Shown here piece by piece: positions 16,432-25,512 of a stretch of DNA of 36,067 nt; within the stretch, counting starts at the first letter, position 1; each line of letters starts with the position of its first letter. The stretch spans positions 1 through 36,067 of the forward strand of contig CAMNLM010000013.1 of assembly GCA_946543085.1 (NCBI GenBank), written 5' to 3'. This DNA is from an uncultured Clostridia bacterium. Its GTDB lineage: Bacteria > Bacillota > Clostridia > Christensenellales > Aristaeellaceae. A program made the translations under genes and the position numbers. The notes below the pieces were generated by a model. The model saw nothing but the letters and a program-made list of their open reading frames with translations. It had not been told where the DNA came from and did no database searches.

Positions 16432-16722
16432 ATGGGGGAAATGGAGATCGCTGCGATGACCTTCCGCCTGCATGCGCCGTGGGTGCGCAGTCTGAAGGAA
16501 AAGCGGATGATCGTGAAGAGCCTGGTGGCGAAGCTGCAGAACAGATATCACGTCTCGGCGGCGGAGATCGGCGAGCAGGACACGCACACGATCCTTGTGA
16601 TCGGGGTCGCCGCCGTCGTGCCGCATCACGCGATGGCCGACAGCCTGATGGACGGGATCTCGGCCTTTGTGGAGGCCAGCTGCGAGGCGGAAATCCTCGA
16701 GGAGACGCGGGAAATCCGGTAG
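16432..16722 (+). CDS. DUF503 family protein (YlxP-like)
   Basis: A 96-residue protein with the DUF503 signature SLKEKRMIVKSLVAKLQNRY followed by VSAAEIGEQDTHTILVIGVA. YlxP-like proteins are small alpha/beta proteins, often found near infB-rbfA, of unknown biochemical role. Here the gene instead follows thpR. Several in-frame starts exist (16402, 16411, 16432, 16441). GAAGGGGG at 16415-16422 best serves ATG 16432, and 16441 is also possible. The gene overlaps or nearly abuts thpR, implying co-transcription. Confidence 0.85.
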   Translation: MGEMEIAAMTFRLHAPWVRSLKEKRMIVKSLVAKLQNRYHVSAAEIGEQDTHTILVIGVAAVVPHHAMADSLMDGISAFVEASCEAEILEETREIR

Positions 16723-16750
16723 GCCTCCGGCACACGAACCGACAGAAAAA

Positions 16751-16804
16751 CAGCCGGCAGGCGGCGCGGGCGATGAACCCTGCGCTGCCTGCCGGCTGCT
16801 TTTT
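16751..16804. terminator. Bidirectional terminator
   Basis: A perfect 12-bp stem (16751-16762 with 16787-16798). A T run follows at 16800-16804, and an A run precedes it at 16746-16750, giving a U tract on both strands. It separates the plus-strand DUF503 gene from the minus-strand CDF gene. Confidence 0.88.
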
Positions 16805-16938
16805 GGGATATATCCTGTATGGGGATGGCTGGACGATTCGCGCGGGAAAGCCTGCACGACAACCTGATTTCGGCGGGGCTCCCCGCTGCGCCTCGCAAGC
16901 CATGAACGGGAGAAAATGCGCTTTTCGCAGACGCGGGC

Positions 16939-18081
16939 TCAGTCCGTGGTCGAGACGTCGACGTCCGGGGTGATGGTGATCCTGTATGCCGGGTAAACCT
17001 GCTGCAGCTCCTCGCGCAGGATTTTCAGCCCCTCGGTCGGACGGATGTCAAAGCTCAGCACGACGTCGAAGGTGATTTCCTTCTCCTCCATGTCCAGATA
17101 GAAGCCGTGGAGCTGAACGGCCCAGTCGTGCGCCAGCACCTTCTCCCGGATGTCCTTTTCCACCTTCGCGGTCTCGTCGTCCCCGGTGTGGCTGGAATAG
17201 AGGCCGACGCCGGTCAGGATGACGCCTGTCTCCCGGTAGACCTTCGCTTCGAGCTTCCGGGTCAGGCGGTCGACCTCCCGGACCGTCATGGTGTCCGGCA
17301 GCTCGAGATGGACGGAGGCGAGATTCTTGTCCGGGCCGTAATTGTGAATGAGCAGGTCGTACGCGCCCTGCACGGCCGGCTCCTCGTTCAGCAGGGCCTT
17401 GATCTGGTCGGTGGTCTCCTTGTCCGCGCGCTTGCCGAGAATCTCGTTCAGCGTCTCGATCATCATCTCGATGCCGGACTTGATGATGAAGGCGGAGATC
17501 ACCACGCCGACATAGGCCTCCAAAGAGACGCCGCTGAGCATAAAGATGACGGCGGACGCCAGCACGGAGGAGGAGAGGATGGCGTCAAACATGGCATCCG
17601 AGCCGGAGGCGACCAGGGAGCCGGAGTTGACCTTCCTGCCCTGTGACTTGACATAGCGGCCGAGGAAGATTTTCACGACCACCGCGACGGCGATGATCAC
17701 GAGGGACACGACGCTGTAGTCCGGCTTTTCCGGCTGGAAGATCTTCTTCACGGACTCCACGGCGGAGGTGATGCCCGCATAGAGGACGATGCCGGAGACG
17801 ATCATCGCGCTCAGATACTCGATCCGCCCGTACCCGAGCGGGTGCTTCTTGTCGGGAAGCCGGCCCGCGAGCTTGGTTCCCACGATGGTGATGATGGAGG
17901 ACAGGGCGTCGGACAGGTTGTTCACAGCGTCCAGGAGGACGGCAATGGAATGGGAGAGGATGCCGATCATGGCCTTGAAGGCCGCGAGAAAGACGTTCGC
18001 GACGATACCGATGATGCTGGTGCGGATGATGACCTGGTCGCGGCTTTTTTCCGCGGTCTCCGGAGACGGCTGCGTGCTCAT
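16939..18081 (-). CDS. Cation diffusion facilitator, manganese-type
   Basis: A 380-residue CDF efflux protein with about six N-terminal helices and a long cytoplasmic C-terminal domain. Metal-site residues are N54-x-x-x-D58 in TM2 (LLDAVNNLSDALSS) and D162-x-x-x-D166 in TM5 (ASGSDAMFDAILSS). The N-D/D-D set, rather than the H-D/H-D of zinc transporters, is associated with Mn2+ exporters such as MntE, so manganese (or iron) export by proton antiport is the likely role. HPLGYGRIEYLSA is the conserved CDF loop. ATG 18081 is preceded by AAAGGAG; a longer frame runs upstream without support. Expression starts from a promoter about 160 bp away, leaving a long leader. Confidence 0.9.
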   Translation of the reverse strand: MSTQPSPETAEKSRDQVIIRTSIIGIVANVFLAAFKAMIGILSHSIAVLLDAVNNLSDALSSIITIVGTKLAGRLPDKKHPLGYGRIEYLSAMIVSGIVLYAGITSAVESVKKIFQPEKPDYSVVSLVIIAVAVVVKIFLGRYVKSQGRKVNSGSLVASGSDAMFDAILSSSVLASAVIFMLSGVSLEAYVGVVISAFIIKSGIEMMIETLNEILGKRADKETTDQIKALLNEEPAVQGAYDLLIHNYGPDKNLASVHLELPDTMTVREVDRLTRKLEAKVYRETGVILTGVGLYSSHTGDDETAKVEKDIREKVLAHDWAVQLHGFYLDMEEKEITFDVVLSFDIRPTEGLKILREELQQVYPAYRITITPDVDVSTTD

Positions 18082-18244
18082 ATGATTTGCTCCTTTGCTG
18101 CCTGGATGGCTGATGCCCATGCCATGGGGGGGAGGATTCGGCTGAACCGATGCTGATGACAGAATAAAACTGATGGCCCCTGCGCCGGAACGGACAACGG
18201 CAGACCTTGCCCATGCTGTCCGGGCGGGACGCTTGGACGAATGA

Positions 18245-18273
18245 ACTATACCACATCGGCGCGGGTTTGACAA
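18245..18273 (-). promoter_or_regulatory. Promoter of the CDF gene
   Basis: On the minus strand, TTGTCA (18268-18273), 17 bp, TATAGT (18245-18250). Confidence 0.75.
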
Positions 18274-18421
18274 TCCGTTCCGCGCTTCACGGGAACCCGG
18301 GGATTTCTGGACATGCCTTTGACCTCTGCAATCCATCCGTCTGCATGGATTATTCATAAACACCCGGACAGCACTGCGGGAGAAGGCACAGGAATCCTCT
18401 GTATTTGCTTTGTATTTCCCC

Positions 18422-18450
18422 TTTACTTTTGCGCTTTAGAGGAGTAAAAT
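18422..18450 (+). promoter_or_regulatory. Promoter of the opp operon
   Basis: TTTACT (18422-18427), 17 bp, TAAAAT (18445-18450), about 60 bp before the oppA start codon. Confidence 0.65.
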
Positions 18451-18513
18451 AGCGTAACCCTATCCAGAAGCGTGCATATTCCGGATAGACTTTTCAGGAA
18501 AGGACGTACCTCT

Positions 18514-20163
18514 ATGAAGAAACTGCTGAGTCTCATGCTGGCGCTGGCGATCGTCGCCAGCTGCGCCATCCCGGCCATGGCCGAGGACAAGTATCTGGGC
18601 GTCATGCTGGGCACCAATGTGATGAGCCTGGACACCAACCTGGCCACCGACGGCGACTCCTTTGAAGTGATTGCCGACTGCATCGACGGCCTGCTGCAGA
18701 TGGACGCAGACGGCGCGGCTGTGCCCGCCATCGCGGAATCCTATGACCTGTCTGACGACGGCCTGACTTATACCTTCCACCTGCGCGACGCCAAGTGGTC
18801 CAACGGCGACGCCGTGACCGCGAACGACTTCGTGTTCGCGTGGCGCCGCATCGCTCAGGAAGCCGGCGAATACGCCTACATGCTGGACGAGATCGGCAAC
18901 ATCAAGGGCGCTGCCGAGATCATCAGCAAGCAGACGGACGATCTGACCACCCTGGGCGTCACCGCTGCGGACGACAAGACCTTCGTGGTGGAGCTGAACG
19001 TTCCCGTCTCCTTCTTCCCCAGCCTGATGTATTTCCCCACCTTCTATCCCATCAACGAGGCCTTCTACAACAGCCTGGAGGAAGGCACCTACGGCACCAG
19101 CCCCGAGACCTTCCTGAGCAACGGCGCTTTCGTCCTGGAGGACTACACGCCCGGCACCGCCAACCTCTCTGTGAAGAAGAACCCCGATTACTGGGACGCC
19201 GCCCGCATCCAGTTGCCCGGCATCAAATACCAGGTGGTCGGCTCCTCTGACAACGCCCTGACCGCTTTCCGCACCGGCGCGCTGGACGTGGTCATGATTT
19301 CCGGCAATCAGGTTGCCGCCGCTGAGAAGGACGCCGCCCTGAGCCAGAACCTGAAGGTGACCGGCGCGGGCTACATGTGGTATCTCTCCTTCAGCCAGAC
19401 CGACAAGAACGCCCAGGGCGGCAAGCTGGCCAACGCCAACCTGCGCCTGGCCATCACCAACGCCATCGACCGCGACAACCTCGTGGACAACTACGTGATG
19501 GACGGCTCCCTCGCGACCTATACCGCGGTGCCCCCGCAGTTCGCCGCCAGCAGCACCACAGGCGCCGACTTCTCCGCCGACCAGGATATGTTCGCCGATT
19601 ACGTCGGCTATGATCCCGAGAAGGCCCAGGCCTACTTCGAGAAGGCCAAGGAAGAGCTGGGCGTCGACACCTTCGAGTTCACCATGATCTATGGCAACAA
19701 CGAGGGCGACGAAGTGGCCAAGGTGGCCCAGGCCATCAAGGAGGACGTCGAGGACGCGCTGGACGGCCTGACCATCAACCTGCAGCCCATGACGAAGGCC
19801 GAGCGCCTGGACAAGATGCAGAACGACAACTACGACGTGGCGCTGACCCGCTGGGGCCCGGACTACGCCGATCCCATGACCTACCTGGGCATGTGGGTGA
19901 CCAACAACTCCAACAACTACGGCTTCTGGAGCAACGCGGAATACGATCAGCTGATCGCCGACTGCACCACCGGCGCGTACATCACCGACTATGACGCCCG
20001 CTGGGACGCCATGTACAAGGCTGAGACCCTCGTGCTGCAGGAGGCTGTGATCGCGCCCCTGTACACCAAGGCCAACGCCAACCTGATCACCGCCGGCGTG
20101 GAGGGCATCGACTTCCACCCCGTAGCCCTGAACCGCGTCTATAAGGACACCGTGATCAAGTAA
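18514..20163 (+). CDS. oppA: Oligopeptide ABC transporter, substrate-binding protein
   Basis: A 549-residue family-5 binding protein. Diagnostic segments are DGLTYTFHLRDAKWSNGDAV followed by TANDFVFAWRR, and RWGPDYADPMTYLGMW near the C-terminus. The N-terminal signal peptide is MKKLLSLMLALAIVASCAIPAMAED. V-A-S-C20 could be a lipobox, but the following AIPAMA-ED is a good type I cleavage site shared with the TTT binding protein of this window, so anchoring is uncertain. ATG 18514 follows AGGAAAGGA; the track-length extension upstream is untranslated. It captures peptides outside the membrane and delivers them to OppBC. A stem-loop follows before oppB. Confidence 0.93.
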   Translation: MKKLLSLMLALAIVASCAIPAMAEDKYLGVMLGTNVMSLDTNLATDGDSFEVIADCIDGLLQMDADGAAVPAIAESYDLSDDGLTYTFHLRDAKWSNGDAVTANDFVFAWRRIAQEAGEYAYMLDEIGNIKGAAEIISKQTDDLTTLGVTAADDKTFVVELNVPVSFFPSLMYFPTFYPINEAFYNSLEEGTYGTSPETFLSNGAFVLEDYTPGTANLSVKKNPDYWDAARIQLPGIKYQVVGSSDNALTAFRTGALDVVMISGNQVAAAEKDAALSQNLKVTGAGYMWYLSFSQTDKNAQGGKLANANLRLAITNAIDRDNLVDNYVMDGSLATYTAVPPQFAASSTTGADFSADQDMFADYVGYDPEKAQAYFEKAKEELGVDTFEFTMIYGNNEGDEVAKVAQAIKEDVEDALDGLTINLQPMTKAERLDKMQNDNYDVALTRWGPDYADPMTYLGMWVTNNSNNYGFWSNAEYDQLIADCTTGAYITDYDARWDAMYKAETLVLQEAVIAPLYTKANANLITAGVEGIDFHPVALNRVYKDTVIK

Positions 20164-20190
20164 TCCCCTGTCTCAAGAACCAAAGATACA

Positions 20191-20233
20191 GGAACGAGTC
20201 AGAGCGGTCATTGTCGGTCGCTCTGACTGTTCC
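20191..20233 (+). terminator. Stem-loop between oppA and oppB
   Basis: A ~15-bp stem with one bulge (20191-20206 with 20219-20233) and a 12-nt loop, without a strong U run. It probably stabilises oppA mRNA or partly attenuates transcription so that the binding protein exceeds the permeases. Confidence 0.7.
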
Positions 20234-20254
20234 GTTTATAAGGAAAGCTGAATT

Positions 20255-21202
20255 ATGGGCAAATACGTTTGCAAACGCCTCGGCATGGCGCTGTTGACGC
20301 TCCTGATCATCACGTTTCTGCTCTTTCTGCTGGTGCGCATCATGCCGGGCAACCCGTTCCCGTCCGAGCGCATGAGCGCGGAGCAGATCGCCAACAAGCG
20401 CGCGGAGATGGGTCTGGACGACCCGATCCTGACCCAGTTCATCCGCTACATGGGCAATGTGCTCCAGGGCGACTTCGGCAAGGGCACCTCCCTCTACAAT
20501 GGCGCGCCGATCAGGACCGTGCTCTCCACCGCCATCTCCAACTCCTTCCGCATCGGCGGTGTGGCTATCCTGCTGGGCACCCTGGTGGGGCTGGCGCTGG
20601 GCATCACGGCGGCGCTGAACAAGGGAAGATTCCTGGATGGATTCTGCACGGTGTTTTCGATCCTGGGCGTTTGCGTGCCCTCCTATGTGTTCCTGATATT
20701 CCTGCAGTATACCTTCTCCTTCAGAATTCCGTTCTTCCCGTATTTCTTTGATCCGACCCGCTTCGCCTTCTCCTCGGTCATCCCCGCGGTGTCGCTGAGC
20801 CTGTTCACCATGTCCACAATCGCCCGGTTTACCCGGAACGAGATGGTGGAGGTATTCGACAGCGATTACGTGCGCCTGGCGGAGGCCAAGGGCATGTACG
20901 GGAGAAACCTCGTGATGAAGCACGTGCTGCGCAACGCGCTGATCCCCATCGTGACGGTGCTCGCGCCGCTGGTGGTGGACCTGCTGACGGGCGCGCTGGT
21001 GGTGGAAAAGATCTACGGCATCAACGGCATCGGCAAGCTGATGGTGGACGCCATCGCGGGCGAGGGCATCGACTACAACTACGTGCTGGCGCTGGGCATC
21101 CTGTATTCGGCCCTGTATATCGGCATCATGCTGGTCGTGGACCTGCTGTACGGCGTGCTGGACCCCCGTATCCGCGTGGCGTCCAAGGGAGAGGAGGCGT
21201 AA
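20255..21202 (+). CDS. oppB: Oligopeptide ABC transporter permease OppB
   Basis: A 315-residue OppB/DppB-type permease with six helices. It opens MGKYVCKRLGMALLTLLIIT and has the usual extracytoplasmic region after TM1 with PGNPF and MGLDDPILTQFIRYM. The coupling loop is RLAEAKGMYGRNLVMKHVLRN, close to the conserved EAxAKG form. The C-terminal half contains NALIPIVTVL and EKIYGINGIGKLMVDAI. AAGGAAAG precedes the ATG. It forms the channel with OppC. Confidence 0.95.
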   Translation: MGKYVCKRLGMALLTLLIITFLLFLLVRIMPGNPFPSERMSAEQIANKRAEMGLDDPILTQFIRYMGNVLQGDFGKGTSLYNGAPIRTVLSTAISNSFRIGGVAILLGTLVGLALGITAALNKGRFLDGFCTVFSILGVCVPSYVFLIFLQYTFSFRIPFFPYFFDPTRFAFSSVIPAVSLSLFTMSTIARFTRNEMVEVFDSDYVRLAEAKGMYGRNLVMKHVLRNALIPIVTVLAPLVVDLLTGALVVEKIYGINGIGKLMVDAIAGEGIDYNYVLALGILYSALYIGIMLVVDLLYGVLDPRIRVASKGEEA

Positions 21203-21205
21203 GGA

Positions 21206-22246
21206 ATGGCGAAGAAAGAACTGCAGCTGCAAGCTCCTGCCGCGCCTTACGTGCCCGTGAAGGAGGATTTTGTCCTGCTCACCAAGCGGGACATCCACAC
21301 CGACACCAACTTCGCGTCCCAGAGCTACTGGAAGGGCGTTTTCACCCACTTCTTCAAGAACCGCAGGGCTGTGGTGGGCCTGGTGATCATCACCGTCATC
21401 CTGCTGCTGGCGCTTTTCGGTCCCCTGATGAACGGCTTTGGGTACAGGGACATCGTGCAGTACCGCAACGAGAAGAACAAGCGCGTGGTCGCCAAGGGCA
21501 TTTCCCCGCAGATCCCCGCGATTCACCGGCTGCTGACCGGCGAGGAGCCGGAGGGCAATTTCGCGGATTACACCTTCCTCTTCGGCACGGATGACCTGGG
21601 ACGCGACCTGTGGACCCGCACCTGGTACGGCGCGCGGGTCTCCCTGCTGATCGCGTTCGTGACCATCATCATCGACATGATCATCGGCATGAGCTACGGC
21701 CTCATATCGGGATATTTCGGCGGCGCCGTGGATCAGGTGATGCAGCGCTTCGTGGAGATCGCGAATTCGGTGCCGCGCCTTGTGATCGTGTCCGTGCTGG
21801 CCATCTTCATGCCGAAGGGCATGGGACTGGTGATTGTGGCGCTGCTGCTGACGGAATGGATCGGCATGAGCAAGATCGCCCGCGCGGAGATGCTGAAGAT
21901 CAAGGAGCAGGAGTATGTACTGGCCAGCCGGACACTCGGCGCGCGGAACGGCCACATCATTTTCAAGGAGATCCTGCCCAACACAATCGGCCCGATCATC
22001 ACACAGGTGATGTTCTCCATCCCGACCGCCATCTTCACCGAGGCCTTCCTGAGCTTCGTGGGCGTCGGCATCGTGCTGCCCCAGTGCTCCGTGGGCACCC
22101 TGATCGAGGACGGCTTCAACAACATCACCACCCTGCCGTATCAGATTCTGCCGCCCATCATCGTGCTGGCGCTGCTGATGCTGGGTTTCAATTTCATCGG
22201 CGACGGTCTGCGGGAAGCCCTCGCGCCGAAGCTGGAAGACATGTGA
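21206..22246 (+). CDS. oppC: Oligopeptide ABC transporter permease OppC
   Basis: A 346-residue permease with an extended hydrophilic N-terminus (~50 residues) before TM1 (VVGLVIITVILLLALFGPLM). The conserved FLFGTDDLGRDLWTRTWYGARVS is the OppC/DppC hallmark. The coupling loop is YVLASRTLGARNGHIIFKEIL, and the C-terminus ends GFNFIGDGLREALAPK. It starts 3 bp after oppB stops. A longer than usual insert (RNEKNKRVVAKGISPQIPAI) sits between TM1 and the conserved block. Confidence 0.95.
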   Translation: MAKKELQLQAPAAPYVPVKEDFVLLTKRDIHTDTNFASQSYWKGVFTHFFKNRRAVVGLVIITVILLLALFGPLMNGFGYRDIVQYRNEKNKRVVAKGISPQIPAIHRLLTGEEPEGNFADYTFLFGTDDLGRDLWTRTWYGARVSLLIAFVTIIIDMIIGMSYGLISGYFGGAVDQVMQRFVEIANSVPRLVIVSVLAIFMPKGMGLVIVALLLTEWIGMSKIARAEMLKIKEQEYVLASRTLGARNGHIIFKEILPNTIGPIITQVMFSIPTAIFTEAFLSFVGVGIVLPQCSVGTLIEDGFNNITTLPYQILPPIIVLALLMLGFNFIGDGLREALAPKLEDM

Positions 22247-22259
22247 GGAGGGTTCAGGC

Positions 22260-23345
22260 ATGAGTGAAGCACCGAAAACCATCCTCGATATCAGGAACCT
22301 GGACATCTCCTTCAAGACCAACGCCGGCATCGTCCACGCCATCCGCGGCGTCAACATCGACCTGTGCAAGGGCGAGACGGTTGCGATTGTGGGGGAGAGC
22401 GGCTCCGGCAAGTCCGTGACGATGAAGGCCGCGATGGGCCTGCTGGACAGCAACGCCACCGTCAACAGCGGCGAGATCCTCTATACCTATACCGACGATC
22501 ACGGCAGGGAGCAGACGGTCGACCTGCTGAAGATGCCGAAGAAGCAGCTGAGACAGCAGATCAACGGCCAGCGCATCGCCATGGTTTTCCAGGATCCGAT
22601 GACCAGCCTCGACCCCACCATGACCATCGGCAAGCAGATCATGGAGGGGATGTTCCTGCACAAGAACATGTCCAGAGAGGCGGCAAAAGCGCGGGCCATC
22701 GAGCTGCTGAACCTGGTGGGCATTCCGGACGCGGAGAAGCGCTTCCGGAATTACCCGCACCAGCTCTCCGGCGGCATGCGGCAGCGCGTGGTCATTGCCA
22801 TCGCCCTGAGCGCGGACCCGGACATCCTGATCTGCGACGAGCCGACGACCGCCCTGGACGTGACGATCCAGGCGCGCATCCTGGAGCTGATCATGGACAT
22901 CCAGAAGAAGATGAAGCTCAGCGTCATCTACATCACCCACGACCTGGGCGTGGTGGCCAAAGTGGCGGACTATGTGGACGTTATGTATGCGGGGAAGATC
23001 GTGGAGGTCGGCAATGTGAACGAAATCTTCTACGAGCCCAAGCACCCCTACACCTGGGGCCTGCTGTCGGCCATGCCGGACCTGGACACGGAGGACGACC
23101 GCCTCTATTCCATCCCCGGCAGCCCGCCGAACCTGCTGCATGAGCCCAAGGGCGACGCCTTCGCCGCCCGGAACCAGTTTGCCCTGGCTATCGACGAGAA
23201 GGCCGATCCGCCCCTGTTCCAGGTGAGCCGCACGCATTTTGCCGCGACGTGGCTGCTGCACCCCGATGCGCCGAAGATCGAGATGCCCAGGGAGCTGCAG
23301 GACCGCCTGGAGCGCGCGCGCAAGGAGGTGGAGAAGTACCTATGA
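22260..23345 (+). CDS. oppD: Oligopeptide ABC transporter ATPase OppD
   Basis: A 361-residue ATPase with Walker [10 protein letters not shown]-loop [12 protein letters not shown], signature LSGGMRQR, Walker [13 protein letters not shown] and H-loop ITHDLGVVA. The C-terminal oligopeptide-transporter domain ([14 protein letters not shown] onward, about 60-80 residues) is present, but the usual cysteine cluster binding Fe-S in many OppD proteins is not seen. GAGGAGGG precedes the ATG. The stop codon overlaps the start of oppF (ATGA). Confidence 0.95.
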   Translation: MSEAPKTILDIRNLDISFKTNAGIVHAIRGVNIDLCKGETVAIVGESGSGKSVTMKAAMGLLDSNATVNSGEILYTYTDDHGREQTVDLLKMPKKQLRQQINGQRIAMVFQDPMTSLDPTMTIGKQIMEGMFLHKNMSREAAKARAIELLNLVGIPDAEKRFRNYPHQLSGGMRQRVVIAIALSADPDILICDEPTTALDVTIQARILELIMDIQKKMKLSVIYITHDLGVVAKVADYVDVMYAGKIVEVGNVNEIFYEPKHPYTWGLLSAMPDLDTEDDRLYSIPGSPPNLLHEPKGDAFAARNQFALAIDEKADPPLFQVSRTHFAATWLLHPDAPKIEMPRELQDRLERARKEVEKYL

Positions 23346-24265
23346 CAGAACCGTTATTGCGGGTTGAAAACCTGCAGCAGCATTTCCCCATCTCCCGCAG
23401 CTACACCGTGAAGGCAGTCAACGGCGTCTCCTTCGACATCTATCCCGGCGAAACCTACGGTCTCGTGGGGGAGAGCGGGTCGGGCAAGACCACCATCGGC
23501 CGCAGCGTGATCCGCCTGTACAACCCCACCGGCGGCAGGATTGTTTTCAACGGCAGGGACATCACCGGAAAGCTGGACGGCGGCGTCCGCGAGATGCTGC
23601 GCAAGGACATGCAGATGATCTTCCAGGATCCGATGGCCTCCCTGAATCCCCGCAAGAAGGTGGCCGACATCATCGGCGAAGGCCTGGATATCCACAGGCG
23701 TTACACCTCCCGGCAGGACCGGGCGGACCAGATCAGCGAGATGCTGAAGAAGGTCGGCCTGAGCCCCGAACACGCGGCCCGCTATCCGCATCAGTTCTCC
23801 GGCGGGCAGCGGCAGCGCGTGGGCATTGCCCGGGCGCTCATCATGCACCCGAAGCTGATCATTGCGGACGAGTGCATCTCCGCCCTGGACGTGAGCATCC
23901 AGGCGCAGGTGGTGAACCTGATGAAGGACATCCAGGAGGAGACCGGCTGCGCGTACCTCTTCATCGCCCACGACCTGAGCATGGTCAAGTATATCTCCGA
24001 CCGCATCGGCGTGCTGCACCTGGGCTACATGGTCGAGGCCGGCACGAAGGAGGAGATCTTCTCCAATCCCATCCACCCCTATACGAGGTCCCTCCTTTCG
24101 GCCATCCCGCACCCCAACCCCGAGGTGGAGAAGCGCCGCCAGTCGATCACCTATGATTACGCGACCAGCGGCATCGACTACGCGAAGGGCACAGAGCACA
24201 CCGTGGGCGGCACCCACACCGTGCTGGCGACGGACGAGGAGCTCGCGGCCTGGACAAAGGCGTGA
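23342..24265 (+). CDS. oppF: Oligopeptide ABC transporter ATPase OppF
   Basis: A 307-residue ATPase with Walker A GESGSGKT, Q-loop MIFQDPMASLNP, signature FSGGQRQR and H-loop IAHDLSMVK. Walker B is LIIADECISALD, with Cys in the position usually taken by Pro, a variant known in Clostridia that keeps the catalytic Glu. The start overlaps the oppD stop; a longer upstream frame lies within oppD. The C-terminus has a tail (DYATSGIDYAKGTEHTVGG) that may contact the partner subunit. It is the last gene of the operon, closed by a terminator. Confidence 0.95.
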   Translation: MTEPLLRVENLQQHFPISRSYTVKAVNGVSFDIYPGETYGLVGESGSGKTTIGRSVIRLYNPTGGRIVFNGRDITGKLDGGVREMLRKDMQMIFQDPMASLNPRKKVADIIGEGLDIHRRYTSRQDRADQISEMLKKVGLSPEHAARYPHQFSGGQRQRVGIARALIMHPKLIIADECISALDVSIQAQVVNLMKDIQEETGCAYLFIAHDLSMVKYISDRIGVLHLGYMVEAGTKEEIFSNPIHPYTRSLLSAIPHPNPEVEKRRQSITYDYATSGIDYAKGTEHTVGGTHTVLATDEELAAWTKA

Positions 24266-24296
24266 GAAACGCCAGACACAGAACAGAAACGGAAAC

Positions 24297-24347
24297 GAAA
24301 AGCATCCCGAAGGCGCGCATCCTGCGCGGACTGTCGGGATGCTTTTC
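24297..24347. terminator. Terminator after oppF
   Basis: A perfect 14-bp stem (24297-24310 with 24334-24347), GAAAAGCATCCCGA pairing with TCGGGATGCTTTTC, around a 23-nt loop that itself contains a short GCGC pairing. The A/T end acts as U tract on both strands, matching the convergent genes. Confidence 0.82.
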
Positions 24348-24417
24348 CGTTCACGGTTTGTCCGGCGGCGGGGCCGTCTGCGGAGAGGGCGACGCGCCTG
24401 TTTTTTGGTTCACGCTC

Positions 24418-25476
24418 TTATTCGTGCGCAACTGCGGGACGGGAAGGGTCGCTCGCGAACCGGATCACCTGCCGCTGCGCGTCGACAACGGCTTCGACGC
24501 CGAACGGGACGATGCAGCGGGGCGCGGCGTGGCCGACGTTCACATTGAAGACGACCGGCAGCGCGGGCCGGCCGATGACCTCGGTGAGCAGCTGCCTGTA
24601 GGCCTGGGCATAGGCTTCATCCATGGGCTTTCCCACCAGCACGCCGGATACCGCCTCAAACACGCCCCGCTCCTTCAGATAGAGGAGAGACCGCCTGTAT
24701 TGCTCCGGGCTGGGCTTTTCCTCGCTGGTCTCCAGCAGCAGGATGCGGCCCTTCCAGTCCTCCGCGTCGGGAAACAGATGGTACCGCTCGCACAGGTCGG
24801 GCATATCCGGGTAGCGCTCCCCGCTGAACATATCGTACATGGAGTCGATGCAGCCGCCGAGGATCTTCCCGGAAAAAACAGGGGAGCCCTGCAGCAGCTC
24901 GAAGCCCTGATTGGGGTGCGCGGGCAGAGGCCGGCCCATCTGGTCGGGCGTGAAGCGCTCACGGCCCTCGTACCAGAGCCCGCTGGGCCGGATTTCCCGG
25001 ATCCCGCCCGTGGCGATCAGCTCCCCGAAGCACGCTTTTGTGTAGGGGAGCATGTCCTCGCTGAGCTCGCAGATGTCCGGCAGGAAGGCCTGCCCGTAGA
25101 AGGTGCGCAGGCCGAGCTTGTGGAACATCAGGTGGTTGACGGTCGTGTCCGAGAAGCCGAGGAAGACCTTCTCCCGCAGGGCGTCCGCGAGCTCTCCATG
25201 GTCGAACAGATAAGGCAGGAGGCGGTAGGTGTCGTCTCCGCCGATGGCGCACAGGATCATGTCGATCTCCGGATCGCGCAGCGCCTGCAGCAGATCCTCC
25301 GCCCGCTTTTCGGGATGCTCCCGGATGTAGCGCAGCCCCTTGAGCGCGTGCGGCATGAAGGTCACATCCAGTCCGTACGCCTGCAGACGGCGCAGTCCGA
25401 TCTCCAGCTCGAACCGGATGGAAGGCTCGCCGAGAATGCCGCTTGACAGGCTGACGATGGCGATATGACGGATCAT
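24418..25476 (-). CDS. S66 family serine peptidase (LD-carboxypeptidase / MccF-like)
   Basis: A 352-residue peptidase of family S66. The Ser-Glu-His triad is S109 (FLGFSDTTVNH), E249 (ILLLETSEEKP) and H316 (VNVGHAAPRC). IGGDDTYRLLPYL is the usual oxyanion-region motif. Members either trim murein tetrapeptides (LdcA, about 300 residues) or cleave microcin-C-type peptidyl-nucleotides (MccF, about 340-350). The length and the ETSEEKP segment favour the MccF-like group, but substrate cannot be decided. It has no signal peptide, so it is cytoplasmic. AAGGAGG lies just upstream of ATG. It is last in a lysR-lysR-peptidase unit and converges with the opp importer. Confidence 0.88.
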   Translation of the reverse strand: MIRHIAIVSLSSGILGEPSIRFELEIGLRRLQAYGLDVTFMPHALKGLRYIREHPEKRAEDLLQALRDPEIDMILCAIGGDDTYRLLPYLFDHGELADALREKVFLGFSDTTVNHLMFHKLGLRTFYGQAFLPDICELSEDMLPYTKACFGELIATGGIREIRPSGLWYEGRERFTPDQMGRPLPAHPNQGFELLQGSPVFSGKILGGCIDSMYDMFSGERYPDMPDLCERYHLFPDAEDWKGRILLLETSEEKPSPEQYRRSLLYLKERGVFEAVSGVLVGKPMDEAYAQAYRQLLTEVIGRPALPVVFNVNVGHAAPRCIVPFGVEAVVDAQRQVIRFASDPSRPAVAHE

Positions 25477-25512
25477 TGTTCCTCCTTATTCTTCCGGACG
25501 GCCTCCCGCGCT

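Larger units (their letters stand above)
18082..18513. other. Divergent intergenic region, CDF / oppA
   Basis: A 432-bp gap containing the minus-strand CDF promoter (18245-18273) with a roughly 155-nt transcribed leader (18082 to about 18238), and the plus-strand opp promoter (18422-18450). The leader was compared by eye with the yybP-ykoY manganese and NiCo riboswitch cores and did not match convincingly. Bases 18274-18420 show nothing recognisable. Confidence 0.6.

Noticed and set aside
18082..18240. Manganese (yybP-ykoY) or NiCo riboswitch in the CDF leader
   Set aside because: The conserved core sequences could not be found by eye; kept only as an unexplained leader.
18460..22465. Long minus-strand open frames (up to ~770 codons) antisense to the opp genes, and a similar one of ~700 codons antisense to tctA-tctB
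   Set aside because: They mirror the strongly biased GC-rich codons of the plus-strand genes, are rich in His/Gln/Val/Asp low-complexity, and lack ribosome binding sites or known domains.
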